The notes beneath the pieces are model-generated. The model was not told where the DNA came from, ran no database searches, and was given only the letters and a program-made list of their open reading frames with translations. Shown piece after piece: positions 1 through 9,859 of a stretch of 64,000 nucleotides of DNA (the stretch's first letter is position 1; every line of letters starts with the position of its first letter). The DNA is taken from contig OY282447.1 in NCBI GenBank assembly GCA_958296165.1, forward strand, positions 1,674,001 through 1,738,000, in the 5' to 3' direction. Source of the DNA: an uncultured Pseudomonadales bacterium (lineage in GTDB: Bacteria > Pseudomonadota > Gammaproteobacteria > Pseudomonadales > Azotimanducaceae). The position numbers were made by a program, and so were the translations under genes.

Positions 1-2126
1 CGCCCGTTGCGGCGACCCTCGCGGCAACTCTGGCGGGTGCCGGCGCGACCGCCGGCACGTTGACGGGCGACTACGACGAACTTGCGCCCCTCGACGTTCA
101 CGCCCGCACCAGCGTCGCCGTGGTCGATCGCCTGCGCAATCACCATCTCATCAAGTCCAAACCCCTCGACGACGAAGCATCGAAGGCGATCTTCGACAAA
201 TACTTGGAGTTTCTGGACCCCAAGCGCATGTTCCTGCTGGCCAGCGACGTGGAGGAGCTAGGCAAATACCGCACCGAGTTCGACGACGCTCTGCGGCATG
301 GCGACGTGCAGCCGGCCTTCGACATCTACAACGTGTTCCGGCAGCGGGCGCTGGAACGGGTGGAGCACGAAGTGGTGCTGCTGCAGCGCGGCGTTGAGCA
401 ATTCGACTTCACGCTCGACGAATCCGTGCAGCTCGATCGTGAGAACGCGACTTGGCCAGCGGATCGGGCCGAAGCGGAGAACCTGTGGCGGCTGGCCTTG
501 AAGAGCCGCGTGCTCGGCGGCAAGCTGGCCGGCGAACCGCTCGACGGCATCGGCGAGACCCTGCAGAAGCGCGTTAAGAACAGCCTGCGGCTGATCCGCC
601 AAACGCGCAGCGAGGACGTTTTTCAGCTGTTCATCAACGCTTTCGCGCAAACCTACGACAAGCACACGCAATACTTCTCGCCGCGCGACTCCGCCGACTT
701 CAGCATCCACATGTCGCTCTCCTTGGAGGGCATCGGCGCGGTGCTCGGCACTGCGGACGAGTACACCGTGGTGCACCGCTTGGTGAAGGGCGGCCCGGCC
801 GACCTTGGCGGCGACTTAAAGCCCACCGATCGCATCATCGCCGTTAGCCAAAGCGCCAACGAGCCGTTCGTGGACATCGTCGGCTGGCGCACCGACGAGG
901 TGGTGGAGCTGATCCGTGGCCCCAAGGGGTCGCCAGTGCTGCTCAAGGTGATGGCGGCTGAGCCGGGCACGGACACGCGCACCGTCGAGATCGTGCGCGA
1001 CGTCGTGAAGCTTGAGGAGCAAGCGGCCAGCAAGTCTTGGCTGGATTTGCGCCAACGCGATCGCACGCACCGCATCGGCGTCGTCACGGTGCCCACGTTC
1101 TATATCGACTTCAAGGCGCTTCGAGACGGAGACCCCAACTACACCAGCACCACCCGCGACGTCGTTCGGCTGATTGGCGAGCTAAAGGACGATGGCATGG
1201 ACGGACTCATCGTGGATCTGCGCAACAACGGCGGCGGCTCTTTGCAGGAAGCGGTGGAATTGGCGGGCCTGTTCGTGGATTCCGGCCCGGTCGTACAGGT
1301 TTCCAATCCGCGCCGCCGCCCGGACGTGTACCGCGATTCGGACGAATCGGCGGTGTGGAGCGGGCCGCTGGCGGTGATGGTGAACGGCCTGTCCGCGTCG
1401 GCGTCGGAGATCTTCGCCGGCGCGATCCAAGACTACGGGCTCGGCGTGGTGGTGGGCAGCCAGACCTTCGGCAAGGGCACCGTACAGAGCCTGATTCCGC
1501 TGCATCGCGGCGAGCTCAAACTCACCGAGCGTCACTTCTATCGCATCTCCGGCGTCGGCACCGAGCAGCAGGGCGTCGTGCCCGACATCGAGTTCCCGGT
1601 GCCGGAAGGTCGCTTGCGTGATGACCGTGCGGACGACATCGGCACGATCGACAGCCCGTATGCCCAGGTGCCACCCACGTCCTTCAAATCATTCGATCGC
1701 GTCGCGCCGGTGTTGGAGGCATTGCAACTGCGGCATGCCGAGCGTACGCACACGCATCCCGAGTTCGCCTATCTGCGCGCCCGCAAGGAGCGCGTAGAAC
1801 GCGTGCAACGCCGCACCGATCTGTCGCTGCAGGAGGAAGCGCGGCTGGCCGAAAAGGAAGCGGACGACAACTGGTTTCTGGAAGTGGAAAACGCGCGCCT
1901 CCTCGCCAAGGGCGAGACGCCGGTAGCCAGCATCGACGAACTGAACGAGCGCCGCGAAGCGGAATCGTTCGACGAACCGGCGCCGGAGGACGATGCCTTG
2001 GTGTTGGAGACCGCCAACATCCTGGTGGACTTCATCGATCTCTCGGTGCCGCTGGCGAGCGCCGATGCTTCCGCAGCGCAAACGCCTACGCTGGTCGGCA
2101 GCGGCGCGCGAGCGGCGCTGCAGTAG
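1..2126 (+). CDS. prc: Tail-specific (C-terminal processing) protease Prc, 5' end outside window
   Basis: Periplasmic S41-family serine protease that degrades or trims envelope proteins from their C-termini. The reading frame is open to base 3. The upstream codons give an Ala/Gly/Thr-rich hydrophobic stretch resembling the end of a signal peptide, so the TTG at 60 is probably internal and the true start lies outside the window. Numbering from that TTG, a PDZ domain occupies about residues 205-300, followed by the S41 core with GLIVDLRNNGGGS, the nucleophile region SASASEIFAGA (about 445-455) and the lysine motif TFGKGTVQ. A charged helical C-terminal region matches the Prc tail. The length (688 aa plus the missing start) fits E. 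coli Prc. It converges on thrS with 4 bp between stop codons. Confidence 0.93.
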   Translation, partial: PVAATLAATLAGAGATAGTLTGDYDELAPLDVHARTSVAVVDRLRNHHLIKSKPLDDEASKAIFDKYLEFLDPKRMFLLASDVEELGKYRTEFDDALRHGDVQPAFDIYNVFRQRALERVEHEVVLLQRGVEQFDFTLDESVQLDRENATWPADRAEAENLWRLALKSRVLGGKLAGEPLDGIGETLQKRVKNSLRLIRQTRSEDVFQLFINAFAQTYDKHTQYFSPRDSADFSIHMSLSLEGIGAVLGTADEYTVVHRLVKGGPADLGGDLKPTDRIIAVSQSANEPFVDIVGWRTDEVVELIRGPKGSPVLLKVMAAEPGTDTRTVEIVRDVVKLEEQAASKSWLDLRQRDRTHRIGVVTVPTFYIDFKALRDGDPNYTSTTRDVVRLIGELKDDGMDGLIVDLRNNGGGSLQEAVELAGLFVDSGPVVQVSNPRRRPDVYRDSDESAVWSGPLAVMVNGLSASASEIFAGAIQDYGLGVVVGSQTFGKGTVQSLIPLHRGELKLTERHFYRISGVGTEQQGVVPDIEFPVPEGRLRDDRADDIGTIDSPYAQVPPTSFKSFDRVAPVLEALQLRHAERTHTHPEFAYLRARKERVERVQRRTDLSLQEEARLAEKEADDNWFLEVENARLLAKGETPVASIDELNERREAESFDEPAPEDDALVLETANILVDFIDLSVPLASADASAAQTPTLVGSGARAALQ

Positions 2127-2130
2127 CGGC

Positions 2131-3966
2131 CTACGGCAGCATGAACTCCAGGGAGCGCTGGGCGATTGTCTTCGCCAGGGCGGCTTGGAACGAATCGAAC
2201 GGCAAGGTGGTTTGCTGTCGAACGCCGTAGCGGCGCAACGTCACGGTGCCGTCGGCGACCTCTCGCTCGCCGACGATCAGAAGGTTCGGGATCTTGCGTG
2301 TGGTGCCGGCGCGTATCTTCTTCGACACGGTTTCGCTCTGCGCTGCCAGTTCGGCGCGAACGAAGTTCGCCCGCAGGCGTTCCACCAAGCTGCCCGCAAA
2401 GCCGTTGAACTGATCGGACACCGTGATGACTTGCACTTGCACGGGCGCCAGCCAAGTCGGAAAAGCGCCTCCGAAGTGCTCGATCAGAATGGCGACGAAA
2501 CGCTCGTGAGTGCTGAGCGGCGCTCTATGGATGCAATACGGCACATGCTCCGCGCCGTCGGCCCCTACATAGGTTAGGTTCAGCCGCGGCGGCACGGCGA
2601 AATCCAGCTGCACGGTGGAGAGCGTCTCCTCACGCCCGGTGACCGTGCGGAACTGCATATCGATCTTCGGCCCGTAGAAGGCTGCCTCGCCCGGTGCGTC
2701 GTCGTAGTCCGTGCCCATCTCGGCCAGCAATTCGGCGATGATGCGTTCGCTGCGCCGCCAATCCTCGGCGGCATCGACGTATTTCTCGCGGCCTTTGGGG
2801 TCGTTCGGATCGCAGCGCGACAGGCGGATGCGATAGTCGTCGAGGCCAAGAATGCGGTACGCCTCGTCGCACTGCGAGATCACTTCGCGGAAGACGTCTT
2901 TGATCTGCTCTTCGGCGCAGTAGATGTGCGCGTCGTTCATGCACAAGCCGCGCACGCGCGCCAGGCCCGCCACTGCGCCGGATGCCTCCCAGCGATAGCA
3001 CTGGCCGTATTCCGCCAGGCGCAGCGGCAGTTCTCGGTAGCTGCGCAGCGACGAGGCGAAGATCTTGTGGTGATGCGGGCAGTTCATCGGCTTCAGCATG
3101 TAGGCTTCGCGCACCGATTCGCCGCTGGGCGTTTCCTCCAGCACTTCCATCGGCGGGTACATGCTCTCTTGATAGTGCGCCAAGTGGCCGGTTTGATCGA
3201 AGAGGCCAGCCTTGGCGATGTGCGGCGTGGCGACGCGCTGATAGCCGGCCTTGAACTCGAGCTCCACGGCCAGTTTTTCCAGCTCGTCGCGGATCACGGT
3301 GCCGTTCGGCAGCCACAGCGGCAAACCGCGCCCGACGTCGTCGTCGAACGTGAACAGGTTCAATTCGCGCCCGAGCTTCTTATGGTCCCGCTCCTGCGCG
3401 AGAAAGTAAGCGCTTACTGCGGCGTCGAGTTCTTGTTTATCTGCGAAGGCCCAAGCGTAGATGCGCGTCATCATGACGTTGTTGGAGTCGCCTCGCCAAT
3501 AGGCGCCGGCGACGCTGCGCAGCTTGAAGGCGTCCCGATCGATCTCTCTGGTGGTGTCTACATGGGGGCCTTCGCACATATCCAGGAACGGCCCGCTGCG
3601 GTAGAACGAGAGTGCCTCAAGGCCGTTCTTGGCCACCAGTTCGGCAGCGTATTCGCGCTTGTAGGGCTCGCGCATCTCGTCCAGTCGGGCGTACGCTTCC
3701 GCCACCGGCACTTCCTCGTGATAGAAGCGCTGGCCTTTCTTGAGGATGCGCTTCATGCGCTTTTCGAGCTCGGGGAAGTCCACCTCGGTGATCGGCTCGG
3801 TGAGAATGAAGTCGTAGTAGAAGCCGTCGTCGATCGGCGGCCCAAAGCCGAGAGTGGCGCCTTCGCGCATCTCCAGCACCGCCTGCGCCATCACGTGCGC
3901 CAAGCTGTGGCGGATGCGGTAAAGGCGATCTTCCTCGCTAGCTGGCGCTGCGTTCATGCTCTCCAT
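2131..3966 (-). CDS. thrS: Threonine--tRNA ligase lacking the N-terminal TGS domain
   Basis: Charges tRNA-Thr with threonine in the cytoplasm. The 611-residue protein starts almost directly at the editing domain (RHSLAHVMAQAV, about residues 19-30, with the paired His of the family). The roughly 60-residue TGS domain of E. coli ThrS (642 aa) is missing, and no in-frame TGS coding is seen upstream. The class II core follows, with zinc-ligand motifs MNCPHHHKIF, NDAHIYC and CIHRAPLSTHERF, then the anticodon-binding domain (FPTWLAPVQVQVITV). The motif 2 segment is unusual (GLCMNDAHIYC where most bacterial enzymes have an FTQDDAHIFC-like string). It is downstream of ssb behind a structured leader. 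The usual infC-rpmI-rplT genes do not follow. It may be a paralogous or divergent ThrS type. Confidence 0.93.
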   Translation of the reverse strand: MESMNAAPASEEDRLYRIRHSLAHVMAQAVLEMREGATLGFGPPIDDGFYYDFILTEPITEVDFPELEKRMKRILKKGQRFYHEEVPVAEAYARLDEMREPYKREYAAELVAKNGLEALSFYRSGPFLDMCEGPHVDTTREIDRDAFKLRSVAGAYWRGDSNNVMMTRIYAWAFADKQELDAAVSAYFLAQERDHKKLGRELNLFTFDDDVGRGLPLWLPNGTVIRDELEKLAVELEFKAGYQRVATPHIAKAGLFDQTGHLAHYQESMYPPMEVLEETPSGESVREAYMLKPMNCPHHHKIFASSLRSYRELPLRLAEYGQCYRWEASGAVAGLARVRGLCMNDAHIYCAEEQIKDVFREVISQCDEAYRILGLDDYRIRLSRCDPNDPKGREKYVDAAEDWRRSERIIAELLAEMGTDYDDAPGEAAFYGPKIDMQFRTVTGREETLSTVQLDFAVPPRLNLTYVGADGAEHVPYCIHRAPLSTHERFVAILIEHFGGAFPTWLAPVQVQVITVSDQFNGFAGSLVERLRANFVRAELAAQSETVSKKIRAGTTRKIPNLLIVGEREVADGTVTLRRYGVRQQTTLPFDSFQAALAKTIAQRSLEFMLP

Positions 3967-4105
3967 CCGTGTCTCCCAATAAAAACCCCGGTTGGCCGTC
4001 GCCGTCCGGGGTTCCTTGGCAGCGGCGGCTGGCTAGGGCCGCCGTTCTTGTCAGACAGGTTGGACGGCCCGGCACCTCGTGGCGGTAGCGGTCGTAGCCT
4101 GTCCC
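3967..4105 (-). promoter_or_regulatory. Structured leader of thrS, candidate attenuator
   Basis: Between ssb and thrS the minus strand can form three successive hairpins: GACAGG/CCTGTC (4098-4103 with 4054-4059), a 7-bp CGGCGGC/GCCGCCG stem (4038-4044 with 4023-4029), and an 8-bp terminator-like stem ending in T residues 17 bases before the thrS ATG. This arrangement resembles an attenuated aminoacyl-tRNA synthetase leader. No T-box signature and no threonine-rich leader peptide was found, so the mechanism is open. It could also simply be the ssb terminator. Confidence 0.4.
3984..4013 (-). terminator. Intrinsic terminator or attenuator between ssb and thrS
   Basis: On the minus strand AACCCCGG (4013-4006) pairs with CCGGGGTT (3991-3984) across a 14-nt loop and runs into TTTTT. 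It would end ssb transcription, or regulate read-through into thrS, because it lies immediately before the thrS start. Confidence 0.65.
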
Positions 4106-4157
4106 TCAGCGTTCACGGGCGCAGATCATAGGGCGTCGCGCCCCAGCCGTCCAGCGG

Positions 4158-4643
4158 CTAGAAGGGGATGTCGTCCTCGAAGTCGTCGTCCGCGGGCGGC
4201 GCGGCTTGGGCTGGCTGGCGCGGAGCGCTGCGCTGCTGCGGCTCGCGACCAAAGCCGCCGGCGGGCGGTTCGGGCGCACCGCTCGGGCCTCCGCCGTAGC
4301 TGTCTCCGCGCCCGTCGAGCATCTGCATGTCGCGGGCGACCACCTCGGTGGCGTAGCGGGTTTGGCCGTCCTGTCCCTCCCACGATCGCGTCTGCAACCG
4401 CCCTTCTACATATACCTTGGAGCCCTTGCGCAGATACTCGTTGCATATCTCCGCCAAGCGGGCGAAGCAGACCACGCGGTGCCACTCGGTGCGGTCGCGC
4501 CATTCGTTGGTGGAGCGATCCTGCCAGCGGTCGCTGGTGGCGATGGAGAGGTTGGCGATCGGCCGTTGATCCTGCGTATAGCGGATTTCCGGGTCGCGCC
4601 CCAAATTGCCAATCAGAATGACTTTGTTAACGCCGCGAGCCAT
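4158..4643 (-). CDS. ssb: Single-stranded DNA-binding protein
   Basis: Binds single-stranded DNA during replication, recombination and repair. The 161-residue protein has an OB-fold at about residues 1-110 ([19 protein letters not shown] start, then [23 protein letters not shown]). A Gly/Pro/Gln-rich linker follows, and it ends in the acidic interaction tip [10 protein letters not shown], where partner proteins dock. The start at 4643 was chosen because it gives the classical N-terminus and has GAGG upstream; the frame is open further upstream but that part is not SSB-like. It is divergent from uvrA, as in many gammaproteobacteria. Confidence 0.96.
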   Translation of the reverse strand: MARGVNKVILIGNLGRDPEIRYTQDQRPIANLSIATSDRWQDRSTNEWRDRTEWHRVVCFARLAEICNEYLRKGSKVYVEGRLQTRSWEGQDGQTRYATEVVARDMQMLDGRGDSYGGGPSGAPEPPAGGFGREPQQRSAPRQPAQAAPPADDDFEDDIPF

Positions 4644-4691
4644 GGCTGCCTCGTTCAGATTCCTGCCCTTGGGCGACGAGTCTAGCGCATC

Positions 4692-4785
4692 GAGATCGTC
4701 ACGGCTTGCGAGATCGTCCCTTCGGCTGGTAGGCCGACGCCGCATTGCGGTGTAGGAGATCGTCCGTGAAATTTCCGCTCTCCTA
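4692..4785. promoter_or_regulatory. ssb-uvrA divergent intergenic region with repeated motif
   Basis: The 209-bp divergent region contains GAGATCGTC three times (4692-4700, 4710-4718, 4756-4764). It also has an inverted pair TAGGAGA (4753-4759) / TCTCCTA (4779-4785). The 13-mer GTGTAGGAGATCG (4750-4762) recurs exactly upstream of recN and with one change upstream of ligE. No E. coli-type LexA box (CTGT-N8-ACAG) was seen. A shared operator for DNA-repair genes is possible but unproven. Confidence 0.3.
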
Positions 4786-4852
4786 TTGCCGCATCCTGCC
4801 TTCGGCGTTAAGTTGACGGCTTCGAGGCATCCAGACGCCCAACGAGAGAGCA

Positions 4853-7800
4853 TTGCCGCCCGCTACCGCCACCCCCGCCAAACGTCGTCGCCGCCAGGCT
4901 CAGGACAAGCCAGCCAGCCGCAGCAGGAACACGCAAAAGGCCGCTAACGGCAGCGCCGTCAAGCGCCCGGCGCCAACCGGCCTTACGGAGATCGCCGTGC
5001 GCGGCGCCCGCACCCACAACCTCAAGAACGTGGATTTGGACATCCCACGCGACAAGCTGGTGGTGGTCACTGGCCTATCTGGCTCCGGCAAGTCGTCGTT
5101 GGCGTTCGACACGCTCTACGCCGAAGGCCAAAGACGCTACGTGGAGTCGCTGTCGGCCTATGCTCGGCAGTTCCTGTCGATGATGGAAAAGCCGGACGTC
5201 GACCACATCGAAGGTCTTTCACCGGCTATCTCCATCGAGCAGAAGTCCACCTCCCACAACCCCCGTTCCACGGTAGGCACGATCACCGAGATATACGACT
5301 ATCTGCGGCTCCTGTTCGCCCGCGTCGGCGAGCCGCGCTGCCCAGAACACGGCGAGCCGCTCGACGCGCAGACGGTGAGCCAGATGGTGGATCAGGCCAT
5401 GGCCCTGCCGGAGGGCGAACGCATCATGGTGCTCGCGCCGGTGATCCGCGACCGCAAGGGCGAACACCAGCACGTTTTCTCCGAGTTGGTGGCAAGCGGC
5501 TTCATCCGGGCGCGCGTGGACGGCATCGTCACCGACTTGGATCACCCGCCGGCATTGGACAAGAACAAAAAGCACACCATCGAGGCGGTGGTCGATCGGC
5601 TGCGCGTGCGCAGCGGCGCCGAACAGCGCTTGGCCGAATCGTTCGAGACTGCACTCAAGCTCGGCGACGACATCGCCACCGTTAGCTTCATGGCGGACCC
5701 TCGCGCGCCGGCCAAGAAAGCCCCCAGCGCCAAGACGGCGAGCGAGCGCGAGGATCTCACCTTCAGCGGGCGCTTCGCCTGTCCAATCTGCGGCTACAGC
5801 ATCAGCGAGTTGGCGCCGCGCATGTTCTCCTTCAACAACCCAGCCGGCGCCTGTCCGGCCTGTGACGGCTTGGGCGTGACGCAGTACTTCGACCCCGATC
5901 TAGTGGTCGCGGACCCCGGCATGACGCTCGCCGAAGGCGCCATCCGCGGTTGGGACCGGCGCAACATCTACTACTTCCACATGCTGAGCTCCTTGGCGCG
6001 CCACTACGGCTTCGACATCGGCAAACCGTTCAAGAGGCTCACGAAGAAGCAGAAGAATGCCGTGCTGAACGGTTCCGGCAGCGAGCGCATCGATTTCAGC
6101 TACGTGAACGAGCGCGGCGACAGAGTGACCCGCCGGCACCGCTTCGAGGGCGTGATTCCGAACATGGAGCGGCGCTACCGCGAAACCGAATCCGCCGGCG
6201 TGCGCGAGAGCTTGCAGAAGTATCTTACGGTGCGCGCCTGCCCCACTTGCGACGGCTCGCGTCTCAAACAGGAGTCGCGCAACGTGTTCATCGAGGGCGC
6301 GGCCTTGCCCAGCCTCACCGGGCGTTCGGTGGAAGCCGTGTTGGAACACTTCGAGGCGCTGCATCTCACCGGCCGGCGCGGCGAAATCGCGGCAAAGATC
6401 GTCAACGAGATTCGCGCTCGCCTGCGCTTTCTGGTGGACGTGGGGCTCAACTATCTCACCTTGGATCGCAGTGCCGACACCCTCTCCGGCGGCGAAGCGC
6501 AACGCATCCGCCTCGCCAGCCAGATCGGGGCCGGGCTTGTAGGCGTGATGTACATTCTCGACGAACCTTCAATCGGCCTGCACCAGCGCGATAACGCCCG
6601 GCTGCTGCGCACGCTCAGCCACCTGCGCGACATCGGCAACACGGTGTTGGTCGTGGAGCACGACGAGGAGGCCATCCGCAGCGCGGATCACATCATCGAC
6701 ATCGGCCCCGGCGCCGGCGTTCACGGCGGTGAGATCGTCGTCTCCGGCCCGCTCGACGAGGTGGTGAAGTGCAAGCGATCCATCACCGCGCAGTACCTCT
6801 CCGGCAAGAAGTCGATTGCCGTGCCGAAGCAACGCGCTCCGTTCGCCAACGAGCGCTTGCTGCGCCTTGTGGAAGCGAGCGGAAACAACCTTCAGGACGT
6901 GACCGTGGAGATCCCCACGGGCCTCTTCACATGCGTGACCGGCGTATCCGGCTCCGGCAAGTCGACGCTCGTGAATCACACCCTCTATCCAATCGCAGCC
7001 CGCGCCCTGAACGGTGCCACCAGCGTCACGCCGCGCAGCTACAAGGTGGTGGAGGGCCTGGAACATCTAGACAAAGTGGTAGACATCGACCAGAGCCCCA
7101 TCGGCCGCACGCCGCGTTCCAACCCGGCTACCTATACCGGCCTGTTCACCCCCATCCGCGAACTGTTCGCGCAGACTCAGGAGAGTCGCGCCCGCGGCTA
7201 TCGGCCCGGTCGATTCAGTTTCAACGTGAAGGGCGGTCGCTGCGAGGCGTGCCAGGGCGACGGCATGATCAAAGTGGAGATGCACTTCCTGCCGGACATC
7301 TACGTGCCGTGCGACGTCTGCATGGGCAAGCGCTACAACCGCGAAACGCTGGAAGTACGCTACAAGGGCAAGAACATCCATGAAGTGCTCGACATGACCA
7401 TCGAGGAGGCGTGCGAGTTCTTCGACGCCGTGCCCATGCTCAAGCGCAAGCTCGACACGCTGATGGACGTGGGCCTCTCCTACGTGCGCCTCGGCCAAAG
7501 CGCCACGACTCTCTCTGGCGGCGAGGCTCAGCGCGTGAAACTCTCCCGCGAACTCTCCAAGCGCGGCACCGGCAAGACCCTCTACATCTTGGACGAGCCG
7601 ACCACCGGCCTGCACTTCCACGACATCGCTCAGCTGCTCGAAGTGCTGCACCGGCTGCGCGACCAGGGCAACACCGTGGTGGTGATCGAACACAACCTCG
7701 ATGTCATCAAGACTGCCGACTGGATCATCGACTTAGGGCCGGAAGGCGGCGCCGGCGGCGGTCAGGTCGTGACGGTGGGTACGCCAGAGAGCGTGGCGAA

Positions 7801-7870
7801 GGACGATGCATCGCATACCGGGCATTTTCTGCGCAAGACGTTTGGTTGGCCGGCTTCGGCAGGTCGATGA
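4853..7870 (+). CDS. uvrA: UvrABC excinuclease subunit A
   Basis: Damage-recognition ATPase of nucleotide excision repair that loads UvrB onto lesions. The 1005-residue protein has two ABC modules: Walker [10 protein letters not shown] (about 74-82) and GVSGSGKST (about residue 700), with signature motifs [14 protein letters not shown] and [15 protein letters not shown]. Zinc modules are visible as CPICGYSI...CPACDG and [11 protein letters not shown]...CDVC. The start is a TTG preceded by GAGAG. This gives a basic extension of about 40 residues (KRRRRQ...) before the conserved ARTHNLKNV region, longer than in E. coli UvrA (940 aa). Divergent from ssb. Confidence 0.96.
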   Translation: MPPATATPAKRRRRQAQDKPASRSRNTQKAANGSAVKRPAPTGLTEIAVRGARTHNLKNVDLDIPRDKLVVVTGLSGSGKSSLAFDTLYAEGQRRYVESLSAYARQFLSMMEKPDVDHIEGLSPAISIEQKSTSHNPRSTVGTITEIYDYLRLLFARVGEPRCPEHGEPLDAQTVSQMVDQAMALPEGERIMVLAPVIRDRKGEHQHVFSELVASGFIRARVDGIVTDLDHPPALDKNKKHTIEAVVDRLRVRSGAEQRLAESFETALKLGDDIATVSFMADPRAPAKKAPSAKTASEREDLTFSGRFACPICGYSISELAPRMFSFNNPAGACPACDGLGVTQYFDPDLVVADPGMTLAEGAIRGWDRRNIYYFHMLSSLARHYGFDIGKPFKRLTKKQKNAVLNGSGSERIDFSYVNERGDRVTRRHRFEGVIPNMERRYRETESAGVRESLQKYLTVRACPTCDGSRLKQESRNVFIEGAALPSLTGRSVEAVLEHFEALHLTGRRGEIAAKIVNEIRARLRFLVDVGLNYLTLDRSADTLSGGEAQRIRLASQIGAGLVGVMYILDEPSIGLHQRDNARLLRTLSHLRDIGNTVLVVEHDEEAIRSADHIIDIGPGAGVHGGEIVVSGPLDEVVKCKRSITAQYLSGKKSIAVPKQRAPFANERLLRLVEASGNNLQDVTVEIPTGLFTCVTGVSGSGKSTLVNHTLYPIAARALNGATSVTPRSYKVVEGLEHLDKVVDIDQSPIGRTPRSNPATYTGLFTPIRELFAQTQESRARGYRPGRFSFNVKGGRCEACQGDGMIKVEMHFLPDIYVPCDVCMGKRYNRETLEVRYKGKNIHEVLDMTIEEACEFFDAVPMLKRKLDTLMDVGLSYVRLGQSATTLSGGEAQRVKLSRELSKRGTGKTLYILDEPTTGLHFHDIAQLLEVLHRLRDQGNTVVVIEHNLDVIKTADWIIDLGPEGGAGGGQVVTVGTPESVAKDDASHTGHFLRKTFGWPASAGR

Positions 7871-7886
7871 GAAGTCGAACGCCCGC

Positions 7887-8366
7887 TCATCGACGCGGCC
7901 GGTTAACGGTTGCGACACGTTCGATGGTGGCGATGTAGGCCGCCGGCAAGCCATGTTGCCGAGCGCCGCGCAGCACATGCTGCTTGTACCAGTCGAACGG
8001 TTGCAGCGCGGCGTCGATCTTGTCGGGCTTGGCTTGATAGGTGTGCGCGACCACCGCGCCCATTGCAGTGACGATGTGTGCGTTCACTTCGCAATAGCCG
8101 ATGCCGAGCCCTTCGGCCGCGTCGAGCAAAGGCTTCTCGGCACAGTCGATGTCGAACAACACGCCCCACACTGCGTCCTCTTGGCGGCCGGTAAATGCGG
8201 CGTCGCACTTGCCGGAGCCGTCGCGGCCGAGCTTGTGCCAGCGCAAGCGGTGGCGCGGCAGGCGACCGGTGCCGAGAGCCCGCGCGGACGGCGTCCGCTC
8301 GCGCAGACGAGCGGTGGACATGTTGGAGCCGTAGGCGAAATAGCGATAGGTGGGTGTGCTCGCCAT
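7887..8366 (-). CDS. Gamma-glutamylcyclotransferase-like (GGCT/AIG2 fold) protein
   Basis: 159-residue protein with the family hallmark YFAYGSNM near the N-terminus (about residues 8-15), a central GVLFDIDCAEKPLLDAAEG segment with the conserved acidic region, and a C-terminal WYKQHVLRGAR-like helix. Members act on gamma-glutamyl amines or peptides, possibly in glutathione turnover; the substrate here is unknown. The ATG at 8366 was chosen because it gives the standard N-terminus. Only 11 bp separate this start codon from that of the divergent rnfH, so each promoter must lie within the neighbouring gene. Confidence 0.8.
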   Translation of the reverse strand: MASTPTYRYFAYGSNMSTARLRERTPSARALGTGRLPRHRLRWHKLGRDGSGKCDAAFTGRQEDAVWGVLFDIDCAEKPLLDAAEGLGIGYCEVNAHIVTAMGAVVAHTYQAKPDKIDAALQPFDWYKQHVLRGARQHGLPAAYIATIERVATVNRPRR

Positions 8367-8377
8367 AGAGAAGACGG

Positions 8378-8635
8378 ATGCAGATAGAGCTAGTACGTGC
8401 CAGCGCCGAGTGCGCCGTGCGGCAACGCCTCGACGTTCCGCCCGGCACGACCGTGGCGGCAGCGCTCGCGGCATCGCGCTTCGCCGACGCACGACCGGCG
8501 GCACTCGCCATCTACGGCCAAATAGTCGCCCCCGAGCGGGTCTTGGAAGAGGGCGACCGCATCGAGCTACTGCGCGAACTGCTGATCGCGCCAATGGAAG
8601 CGCGGCGTCGACGGGCCGCCGCAAAGCGTGGTTGA
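8378..8635 (+). CDS. rnfH: RnfH family ubiquitin-like protein
   Basis: 85-residue beta-grasp protein of the RnfH family. It starts MQIELVRASAE, has the conserved GQIVAPERVLEEGDRIELLREL core, and ends with the basic ARRRRAAAK tail. Its molecular role is not settled. In E. coli rnfH faces bamE-recN. The same relative orientation is kept here, but an insertion sequence now separates rnfH from bamE. The usual neighbour ratA is not present. Confidence 0.85.
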   Translation: MQIELVRASAECAVRQRLDVPPGTTVAAALAASRFADARPAALAIYGQIVAPERVLEEGDRIELLRELLIAPMEARRRRAAAKRG

Positions 8636-8688
8636 GAACCGTTGGGTTTCAAGCTGTCTATCATCTCGCTCTTGGTAACCATGCCGCT

Positions 8689-9859
8689 CTAGTGTAGTGT
8701 CGCTAACATAGCGTTGATTAAGTCTCTGCCGCCAAGCTCGCCCGCGCGCGCCCGACCTTTGTCGAGGATGTCTTCGGTCGACTTCGTCCAGACTAGCGGC
8801 CGCGGGTTCTCGTTGTAGGCGTCCAGGTACTGCCGGAGGCTCTTCTCCGGATGGCACACGGAGGTGAACGCGCCGCGCCGCAGGCGCTGCTCGGTCAGGC
8901 GCGCGAAGAAGCGCTCCACGAGGTTCAGCCACGACGCGCTGGCGGGCGTGAAGTGGAGATGGACGCGCTTCTTCCGCTCCACCCACTTCCTCACCTTCTC
9001 GTGCTTGTGGGTGGCGTAGTTGTCGAGGACGATGTGGATGTCCTGCTCCGGCGGCGCCGCCCTCTCCACCTCGCGCAGGAAGCGCAGCGCCTCCTGGCGG
9101 CGGTGGCGGCGGAAGGACCGGCCGACCACCTCGCCCGACGCCAGGTTCAGCGCCGCGAACAGCGACGTCGCGCCGTGCCGCTTGCAGTCGCGCGTCGCGG
9201 TTCCGCAGCGCCCCTTCTTCATCGGCAGCCCCTTGCAGTCGCGCGTCGCGGTTCCGCAGCGCCCCTTCTTCATCGGCAGCCCCGGCTGCGTCCGGTCCAG
9301 CGCCTGGATCGAGCTCTTCTCGTCGAAGCCGACACCGCCGCGTTCTCCGGCGGATCCAGGTACAGGCCCACCACGTCGCGCAGCTTCTCCTCGAAGCGCG
9401 GGTCGCCGCTCAGCTTGAAGGTCCGCGACAGGTGCGGCTTCAGACCGCGCGCCCGCCACGTCCGGCTCACGAAGTCCCGCGACGCCCCCGTCTCCCGCGC
9501 CATCGGCCGGCACGACCACTGCGCCGCGTCCTTCGGCAGCCGCGTCGTCGTCGCCTCCACGATCCGGCTGCGCAGCGCCGCCCGCTCCGCGTCGCTCCGA
9601 CCGCCCTGGCTGCCGCCACGCGCCCGTTCCTTCTCGATGCCCGACAGACCCTCGTCCGCGTGCCTCCGACGCCAGCGCCCCACCTTGTTCGCTTCCGCTC
9701 CCGGCTCCGCCGCGATCTCCTTGTTCGTCATCCCTTCCGACGCCTCGGCACGATCAGCGATCGTTCCCGCAGCCGCACCGGCACGCTGCGCGACGACGAC
9801 CACCGCTCCAGCTTCTCCCGATCCCCTTCCGGCACCTCTATCCTTGGCGCTGCCCGCAT
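8689..9859 (-). pseudogene. IS630-type transposase, frameshifted
   Basis: The product is recognisable from the ATG at 9859 (MRAAPRIEVPEGDREKLERW), through an N-terminal helix-turn-helix (GMTNKEIAAE), to DDE motifs (DEKSS; LDNYATHK; NLVERFF). The frame changes near 9745 and again near 9330-9342, so no intact protein is encoded. A 51-bp in-frame tandem duplication adds 17 residues (GLPMKKGRCGTATRDCK twice) between the first catalytic Asp motif and the RHGATSLFAALN strand. The final stop codon TAG lies in the target-site CTAG. Confidence 0.85.

Noticed and set aside
4106-4129. Seven-residue open frame (MICARER) at the start of the thrS leader as an attenuator leader peptide
   Set aside because: Contains no threonine codons and no clear ribosome binding site.
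2926-4131. 401-codon plus-strand frame antisense to thrS
   Set aside because: No domain motifs and fully explained by thrS on the other strand.
4644-4852. LexA-type SOS box between ssb and uvrA (also checked upstream of recN)
   Set aside because: No CTGT-N8-ACAG or GAAC/GTTC-type palindrome could be found by eye in either region.
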